Positions 27,784 through 32,465 of a stretch of 32,465 bases of DNA are shown here, in pieces. Position 1 is the stretch's first letter, and each line of letters begins with the position of its first letter. This stretch comes from an uncultured Merdimonas sp. GTDB lineage: Bacteria > Bacillota > Clostridia > Lachnospirales > Lachnospiraceae. Position numbers and translations under genes: made by a program. The notes under the pieces were generated by a model. The model worked only from the letters and a program-made list of their open reading frames with translations. It was not told the DNA's origin and did not search any database. The stretch spans positions 1 to 32,465 of the forward strand of contig CALWGE010000029.1 of assembly GCA_944378225.1 (NCBI GenBank). Reading direction: 5' to 3'.

Positions 27784-28347
27784 CTATATGTCAGTTTCAC
27801 TTTTTAGCTTTCCGGAAAAATCAATCTCATAAAAATTCCCTTCAAAATCATATAGCTTAATAGAGTTCTCACATAACTCGAATGCCTTCTTCTCTGACAT
27901 AGATACGAATATATCTTTACCCGAAAAAGACCATTTCTTATTGAAATTAATATCTAACATGATTATTTCTATTTCTCCATAAATGATATAACCATTCTGT
28001 ACTCTATATATTCCGTAATTACAGCCAAAACAATCAAATTCTTTGAAATTTATCACAGTACCATCATTTACATTCAACTGAACAATGGCATCATTTTGTA
28101 AGATAGTTAAGGTTTCATTCTCGAGCACAGCACAATCTTCAACATAGCTATAAAAATTACATATCAATGCAATGCTGATTGTCCCCCTGAGCGAAGATAT
28201 TTGTATAGAAAAAGTTTTATACATATCATTGTGCCTTAAGTGCCTTGGATTTATCACCAAATCATACGGTTTATTGTCTGCTGATTCAACAGTGTATGTT
28301 GTATCTATGGAAATATTTACATTACATATATTATTCCGTAATATCAT
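27784..28347 (-). CDS. Hypothetical protein of 187 residues, beta-rich
   Basis: I do not recognise this protein. It lacks a signal peptide and membrane helices, and is built of alternating short strands with Asn, Ile, Asp and Tyr. Several blade-like stretches (ILQNDAIVQLNVNDGTVINF, YIIYGEIEIIMLDINFNKKW, IKLYDFEGNFYEIDFSG) suggest a small beta-propeller or PQQ-like repeat fold (inference). Codon use is AT-rich like the rest of the right end. GGTG upstream of the ATG is a weak ribosome binding site. It stands alone between the ABC permease terminator and the GyrI-like gene, pointing away from the latter. It might be an orphan immunity-type protein, but nothing proves it. Confidence 0.55.
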   Translation of the reverse strand: MILRNNICNVNISIDTTYTVESADNKPYDLVINPRHLRHNDMYKTFSIQISSLRGTISIALICNFYSYVEDCAVLENETLTILQNDAIVQLNVNDGTVINFKEFDCFGCNYGIYRVQNGYIIYGEIEIIMLDINFNKKWSFSGKDIFVSMSEKKAFELCENSIKLYDFEGNFYEIDFSGKLKSETDI

Positions 28348-28361
28348 GTTATTTTCACCAC

Positions 28362-28379
28362 TATAAATTATAATTTATA
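28362..28379. repeat. 18-base perfect AT palindrome upstream of the 187-residue protein
   Basis: TATAAATTATAATTTATA is its own reverse complement. It lies 15 bases upstream of the gene's ATG and contains -10-like hexamers on both strands. It could be an operator or chance in AT-rich DNA. Confidence 0.35.
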
Positions 28380-28611
28380 ATTCCAAGTATAGCATACGCC
28401 AATTATTAATAACACAATTTCTATTCTTTTCTTAATGGATAACAGATATGGGCGCTCATTCCTGTTCTATGCTGTAACGTAAGAAGCAGTTTAAATAGAT
28501 AGGCTAATTCTTTTAAATATTTTATTTAAAAAAACATCTTGATATTCATTTTAATTGCCCTTACGATTAGATTGTCAAGCTTGATATTGATTGAAAGCAG
28601 GAGGAAACAAC

Positions 28612-29049
28612 TTGAACATTGAAGAATTTAGAGATATTAAAATAGCATATATGCGTAGGATTGGCAGGTATGGTTTAGAAAATAAACATTTAATGGAAAC
28701 ATTTAAAGCATATTTAAAAGAGAATAATTTATTCAATGAGGAAACTATTATACTTGGTATAGCTTTAGACAATCCTATGTATGTTTCAGAAGAAAATCAA
28801 CGCTATGATGTAGGTGTCATTATTTCAGACCAAAAGAGTAAGTATGATTTATCTATCCGTAATATTGATAATGGTCGCTATGCTATATTTGAAGTCGAGC
28901 ATACTGAAGAAAGTATAGCAACTTTTTGGAAAAATATTCAACTACTGACTGGTGATTTACAAGTAGATACTACGAAGCCCATTATTGAACGATATACTTT
29001 CTCAAAAATTTCACTACATTTATGTGAATTTTGTATTCCATTAAAATGA
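28612..29049 (+). CDS. Stand-alone GyrI-like (AraC effector-type) small-molecule-binding protein
   Basis: The protein has 145 residues from a TTG at 28612 with AGGAGG seven bases ahead; an upstream in-frame TTG at 28591 lies before that site. The opening IKIAYMRRIGRYG is the family hallmark. It continues with LGIALDNPMYVSEENQRYDVGV and ends in a second strand-helix repeat (NGRYAIFEVEHTEESIATFW). This is the GyrI-like domain usually fused to AraC-type HTH domains or free-standing as a drug-binding or antitoxin-like protein. Here no DNA-binding domain is attached. Its stop overlaps the start of a decayed Cys-rich KTR gene. Confidence 0.75.
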   Translation: MNIEEFRDIKIAYMRRIGRYGLENKHLMETFKAYLKENNLFNEETIILGIALDNPMYVSEENQRYDVGVIISDQKSKYDLSIRNIDNGRYAIFEVEHTEESIATFWKNIQLLTGDLQVDTTKPIIERYTFSKISLHLCEFCIPLK

Positions 29050-29171
29050 AAGATGGTATTGCTGCAGAAAAACAATTACGGATATTATGCCCTATTTGTA
29101 ATAGTAAGACATGAATTTAAGTACGAAAAGATAATCCATATTCATGTAACACCTGACTCTCAAACTACTGC
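29046..29171 (+). pseudogene. Remnant of a Cys-rich KTR-domain gene
   Basis: ATG (29046) overlaps the GyrI-like stop (ATGA) and encodes 22 codons, MKDGIAAEKQLRILCPICNS then KT, before a TGA at 29112. This is the recognisable start of small Cys-rich KTR proteins found on Firmicutes conjugative elements, normally about 60 residues long. After two stops the same frame resumes with VRKD and CNT fragments, so the gene has decayed. Confidence 0.55.
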
Positions 29172-29194
29172 GAACAATAGGAAGCAGTTACATA

Positions 29195-29235
29195 AAAAAT
29201 AACCGCCCAGCCTCGCAAACTGAACGGTTATTTTT
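29195..29235. terminator. Bidirectional terminator between convergent genes
   Basis: AAAAATAACCG (29195-29205) and CGGTTATTTTT (29225-29235) form an eleven-base perfect stem with T runs on both outgoing strands. It ends the GyrI-like/KTR transcript and the three-gene GTPase operon. Confidence 0.8.
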
Positions 29236-29337
29236 ATCTAATCCTTATGCGGTGTACCCGTCTATCGGTATCACCTTTTCTATAATTAGAGCAGCATTGA
29301 ACTCTCAATATTCAGAATTTTCATTTCAGTCCTCTTA

Positions 29338-29919
29338 TTATTCTACATCAACCCACTCTACCATATATTCTTTCCCAATCTGCTCACCAACATTTCTCAC
29401 ATATCCTTCTATCAAATTCTTGGCGCGTTCCTTTGCCTGTACCAATAATGCACTATTCGCCTGTGCTGTCTCTTCCATGTTATTCTGAGCTTCTGCTAAC
29501 GCTGCCGTTTCTTCCTCTTTTGTAATTTTAGTCAAGAACCCTGTATCTGTTAATGGTTCACTCATGGAATCTTCGTCCAGATCAACATTTAAAATTTCTG
29601 CATCCGGAATCGTAACTTTCACTACGCCTTTGTCATCTGGTTTTGTAATTGATACCTTATTTACATCAATCCCCAATTCTACAATTCCACTATATTCTGT
29701 CCAAATTTTTTTATAACCGGTACCAAGCCCTTTAAACAACCCACTTGCTTCCGTCTCCGCCTTTGCCACGTTGTGATAATAGCATTTTAATGTTGCTAAT
29801 TCACACACTGAATTAATTCCTGAAAAATCTGCTTCTTTCTTCTCACTAAAACATCCAGCCAAGCAACAAACACTTATAACTGAAACCAGTAACATTTTTG
29901 CAACTCTATTTAATCTCAT
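29338..29919 (-). CDS. DUF4230-type lipoprotein
   Basis: This 193-residue protein has a lipoprotein signal peptide with lipobox LAGC and Cys23. The body carries the features of DUF4230-type proteins: an early ELATLKCYYHNVAKAE strand, a GIVELGIDVNKVSI strand, VKVTIPDAEILNVDLD, and a long C-terminal helix (AEAQNNMEETAQANSALLVQ). It is probably anchored to the outer face of the membrane. GGGAGG precedes the start. It is the last gene of an operon with a second DUF4230-type protein and a DUF697-type GTPase. Function is unknown. Confidence 0.7.
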   Translation of the reverse strand: MRLNRVAKMLLVSVISVCCLAGCFSEKKEADFSGINSVCELATLKCYYHNVAKAETEASGLFKGLGTGYKKIWTEYSGIVELGIDVNKVSITKPDDKGVVKVTIPDAEILNVDLDEDSMSEPLTDTGFLTKITKEEETAALAEAQNNMEETAQANSALLVQAKERAKNLIEGYVRNVGEQIGKEYMVEWVDVE

Positions 29920-29954
29920 CTTCTATTCCTCCCTGTCAAAATAATTTTCCTGAT

Positions 29955-30503
29955 CTACCATACAATCGAGTATCCATCAGCATCCAATATTGGGGATAAT
30001 AATGCTTCAATTACGGCTCTCAGATTTTCTTCTGCTGTCTGATACAATTTATCTGAAGTATTTGCCTCATTCATCGCATCTTCTTTACAAAGGGTTATAA
30101 CTTCCTTCAAAGAGATATCCGGATTTTTCGGAATATAGCTAATCTCTTCTTCATCCACCGTTACAATATTTACAGTTATATCAGGAAGGATTGGTTTCAC
30201 TGTTTTCTTTTCATTATCAATTTCAAATTTAACATCTTCCATCTGAATTCCAACTTTCACATTTGCATTATATGCTATGTGACACTCAACTTCTTCCGGT
30301 TTATTCTCTTTATATTTTTCAGCGACACCATTGTATACAAATTCAGCCGTAGATAGTTCGCTAATATCTATCGCTTTTTCCAGTTGGGATGATGTTATTA
30401 CATTATCCTTTCCAATTTTATTAATTACAGTTGGTCCAAACAAGCTGCCCACAACTACCACAATAGCAATAACTAATATTGTCACCATTACTTTTTTCTT
30501 CAT
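29955..30503 (-). CDS. DUF4230-type membrane-anchored protein
   Basis: This 182-residue protein has one N-terminal membrane helix (about 4-24) and no lipobox Cys. The body parallels the neighbouring lipoprotein: ISELSTAEFVYNGVAEKY, a central KVGIQMEDVKFEID strand, KPILPDITVNIVTVDEE, then a long helix towards the end. This fits the DUF4230 family and suggests that the two genes arose by duplication. GGAG precedes the start. It lies 35 bases upstream of the lipoprotein gene and 68 bases after the GTPase gene, in one operon. Confidence 0.7.
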   Translation of the reverse strand: MKKKVMVTILVIAIVVVVGSLFGPTVINKIGKDNVITSSQLEKAIDISELSTAEFVYNGVAEKYKENKPEEVECHIAYNANVKVGIQMEDVKFEIDNEKKTVKPILPDITVNIVTVDEEEISYIPKNPDISLKEVITLCKEDAMNEANTSDKLYQTAEENLRAVIEALLSPILDADGYSIVW

Positions 30504-30571
30504 GTTCTTTCTCCAATCTAAATTTTCCCACGTTTGTATTTATCAATTTTCTCTTCATTCATATGTATTTG

Positions 30572-31726
30572 CTATTTTTTAGCCACAAATGCTTCCAAAA
30601 TAATCTTTCCGATAGCCTTTTTATCAGTTGTCTCCGTAATTTGCTCTGCCAAAAGTGTGACCTTATCAATAAATTCCGTAGACAATCTTGATTCCATTAC
30701 TTTTTTTACCCAATCAATATCTTCTACCGTTTTTTTACCTAAATATACCTGCTCAAATGCATATATTGTCCCCTCTCCAATAGCCGCCACAAAGCTTCCG
30801 GCAATAATCGCATTGATAATTCCAGCTGCCAAATTCACTCCTGGAATCGCTTTCAATCCACTTATAACAGCTTTGGCAGCTATACTTACAGTTCCCACTT
30901 CCACAATAGAATTAAAAAATCTCTTTGATTCTTCATTTTTATTAATTCCGTATACCTGTGCAAGCGCATTTATTTCCGCTATTTCAATAGGTGATAATAT
31001 CATTGCATCCGCAAAAGGTACCGGAACTGCTCCAACAACTACTCCCGCTGTTGTAGACACTCCAACTATACTTTGGGCCAAAGCTCTTTTTCTATTAAGT
31101 TTAAAGTTGTTAATATCATTCTCAGCAGCTTTCACACCTTCCGGCATCAATTCATTGGTTGCATCTATTAACTCTGTTATTCCTTCTGGTGCGGCATAGG
31201 CAGAATCATTCAAAACATATGTCGACGCAACAACAGGAATGACCTTACGTAAATTCTTAGAATACCGTTTTTGTTTTGCAAACGCATTATTTACCATCTC
31301 GATATTCTGTTCTCGTTCTGGCACAGAGTACGATTTTGTAATTACAACAATAATTGGAATAGTCTCCCATATAGAAGTTGCACTAAATAAATTTTTTATC
31401 GTTTCAGGGAATAATTTACTTGATGTTCCATCCACACAAAACCAAATCACATTAATCTGATTATCCTCATTACCTTCTTTCATACTGTTTTTAGACCATT
31501 TCTTTACAGCATTGACTGCTTGCTTTTTCTTGATGAATGATGGTTCAAATCCAACTGAATCTATAATCCGAAATGGTATCTCATCACTCTCGTATATCTC
31601 CAAGTGAGCTGTCATTCCTTTTGTTCCCCATCCCGTCTCCGCTTTTTCTTCTCCTAAAACAGCGTTGATAAGAGTTGATTTTCCAACACCCGAATTTCCA
31701 ATTACTAATACATTTCCTCTTTGCAT
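30572..31726 (-). CDS. Dynamin/Era-like GTPase with DUF697-type membrane domain
   Basis: In this 384-residue protein the N-terminal GTPase domain carries G1 GNSGVGKST (10-18), a switch region near TGWGTKGMT and G3 DSVG (56-59). G4 reads TKSY (130-133), where NKxD is the norm, so the guanine-reading Asp is replaced by Tyr. The C-terminal half resembles DUF697, with two hydrophobic stretches (VGVSTTAGVVVGAVPVPFAD and a longer one at about 270-335) that should contact or cross the membrane. GGGAGG precedes the ATG. It is the first gene of an operon with two DUF4230-type surface proteins. A role in envelope stress or defence is possible but unproven. Confidence 0.85.
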   Translation of the reverse strand: MQRGNVLVIGNSGVGKSTLINAVLGEEKAETGWGTKGMTAHLEIYESDEIPFRIIDSVGFEPSFIKKKQAVNAVKKWSKNSMKEGNEDNQINVIWFCVDGTSSKLFPETIKNLFSATSIWETIPIIVVITKSYSVPEREQNIEMVNNAFAKQKRYSKNLRKVIPVVASTYVLNDSAYAAPEGITELIDATNELMPEGVKAAENDINNFKLNRKRALAQSIVGVSTTAGVVVGAVPVPFADAMILSPIEIAEINALAQVYGINKNEESKRFFNSIVEVGTVSIAAKAVISGLKAIPGVNLAAGIINAIIAGSFVAAIGEGTIYAFEQVYLGKKTVEDIDWVKKVMESRLSTEFIDKVTLLAEQITETTDKKAIGKIILEAFVAKK

Positions 31727-31823
31727 AGCAGTTTCCTCCCTCTGCCTGTATTGTTTTCTTTCAATACAGCCCTTGCAAATTTCGCGTGTCTATATTGATA
31801 TCCCCCTAAAATCTTTTTAAATC

Positions 31824-31852
31824 ATTATACTGCTTCCCACATTTGTTGTCAT
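31824..31852 (-). promoter_or_regulatory. Promoter of the GTPase operon with overlapping repeat
   Basis: On the - strand ATGACA (31852-31847) and TATAAT (31829-31824) are 17 bases apart. The -35 box lies inside TTGTTGTCAT (+ strand, 31843-31852), which recurs at 31910-31919 in front of the divergent XRE remnant. Confidence 0.6.
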
Positions 31853-31939
31853 CATTTGACAAAATATTGTTTATTTTATCTTCACAACTCAGGAGGCTCG
31901 TTGCATTTCTTGTTGTCATATGAAAGATATAATATTTAT

Positions 31940-32068
31940 ATGGAGCAGAAGCTTAGACAAACCAACGTTATTACTCTTGGAAATAATCTACGAAATTTAA
32001 GAACTGCAGCTAATTTCATGCCACAACAGATTGTTGCTCAATTACATCTGCGAAATATTCCATACTGA
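31940..32068 (+). pseudogene. Truncated XRE-family regulator
   Basis: The 42 residues start MEQKLRQTNVITLGNNLRNL and continue as RTAANFMPQQIVAQLHLRN, the first helices of a common Firmicutes XRE repressor. The frame stops at 32068 where the recognition helix should follow, and no other frame restores it. A -10 box TATAAT lies at 31928-31933, only seven bases ahead of the ATG. The AGGAGG at 31891-31896 would fit an upstream TTG start instead. It is divergent from the GTPase operon and was probably its regulator. Confidence 0.5.
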
Positions 32069-32465
32069 TTTCAACATAATATCTAATGGCCACTGCAACA
32101 AATAACCCTGGATCAACAGTTTTCATTCTGCCATCCAGGGTCTTGCTTATAAAAAGAGTAGAGGGAATTTTGCTTGAATCATCTAAAAAACATTAGGGTC
32201 ATTTTCCTCTTTGGAATTAAATCGGCGGTTCTTTTGATGATCAACATAATGTTAAGCCAAATAGTCTCAATATTGTTCGTAGTTTTTGTTCACATGACTT
32301 ATACAAAAGAAATCCTATTGTCTCCCGTTCTATATTGAGAGAGCTTGATAATAATTCAAAATATGAATTCTACGAATGTAATATTTTTGTAAGTAGGTAA
32401 TCATCCGTACCTTCAAATCCCTTCCTGCATTTGATAAGATGGTCTCAAATGATGGAGGTGATACC
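32069..32465. other. Right-edge region with decayed fragments
   Basis: No intact gene is visible. A nine-base inverted repeat (ACCCTGGAT 32105-32113, ATCCAGGGT 32133-32141) follows the XRE remnant without a T run. An open + frame from about 32219 to 32400 (GGSFDDQHNVKPNSLNIVRS and onward, stop TAA) has no start codon and looks like a gene fragment. After a frame change, IIRTFKSLPAFDKMVSNDGG runs off the edge. I cannot assign either fragment. Confidence 0.35.

Noticed and set aside
28172-28366. 64-codon frame on the + strand
   Set aside because: It is antisense to the 187-residue protein and has no ribosome binding site.
31724-32465. CRISPR array or tRNA gene near the right end
   Set aside because: No regularly spaced repeats and no cloverleaf-like sequence. 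The only repeats are the two ten-base copies and simple hairpins.

Overview
The window reads as a chromosomal segment of a low-to-moderate GC Gram-positive gut anaerobe, most likely a Lachnospiraceae (Blautia/Dorea/Ruminococcus-type). This is inferred from strong AGGAGG-type ribosome binding sites, a SipW-type signal peptidase, a short-amidotransferase GMP synthase, a Kdp system and remnants of small genes typical of Firmicutes mobile elements. I could run no database search, so species and family calls rest on recognised motifs.

Left part (1-3,060): a small alpha/beta hydrolase (-) is divergent from a LysR regulator (+) whose 3' end appears frameshifted. They are followed by a two-gene secretion unit: a TasA/camelysin-like exported protein and a SipW-type signal peptidase with a Ser/His centre. 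A strong bidirectional terminator closes this block.

Peptide salvage operon (11,389 down to 3,081, - strand): lipoprotein substrate-binding protein, two permeases, two ATPases, an L-Ala-D/L-Glu-type dipeptide epimerase and a cytoplasmic serine hydrolase of the class C beta-lactamase/D-peptidase family. Four-base ATGA overlaps link several of the genes. The set fits uptake and dismantling of cell-wall (muropeptide) peptides. A good promoter with a CodY-like box at its start site precedes it.

Middle part: guaA (-) carries an apparent one-base deletion and has an amidotransferase domain without its catalytic motif. A Cys-rich DUF3795-type protein (+) follows. The complete potassium system kdpFABC with kdpDE (22,187 down to 14,006, -) follows, preceded by an unassigned 64-residue membrane protein and a leader terminator.

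From 22,670 a + strand cassette encodes an OmpR-type regulator, a short-loop histidine kinase, and a MacB/FtsX-type ABC ATPase and permease. This is the layout of antimicrobial-peptide sensing and detoxification modules. Two direct TGACAGT repeats in front of the ABC genes look like the regulator's binding site. The cassette starts with an 18-codon ORF that looks like an internally deleted HTH gene.

The right end (27,600-32,465) is visibly AT-richer and accessory: an orphan 187-residue protein, a stand-alone GyrI-like protein, a decayed Cys-rich KTR gene and a truncated XRE regulator. It also holds a three-gene operon of a DUF697-type GTPase plus two DUF4230-type membrane/lipoproteins. That last operon is the best candidate for an undescribed system, though its function is unknown.
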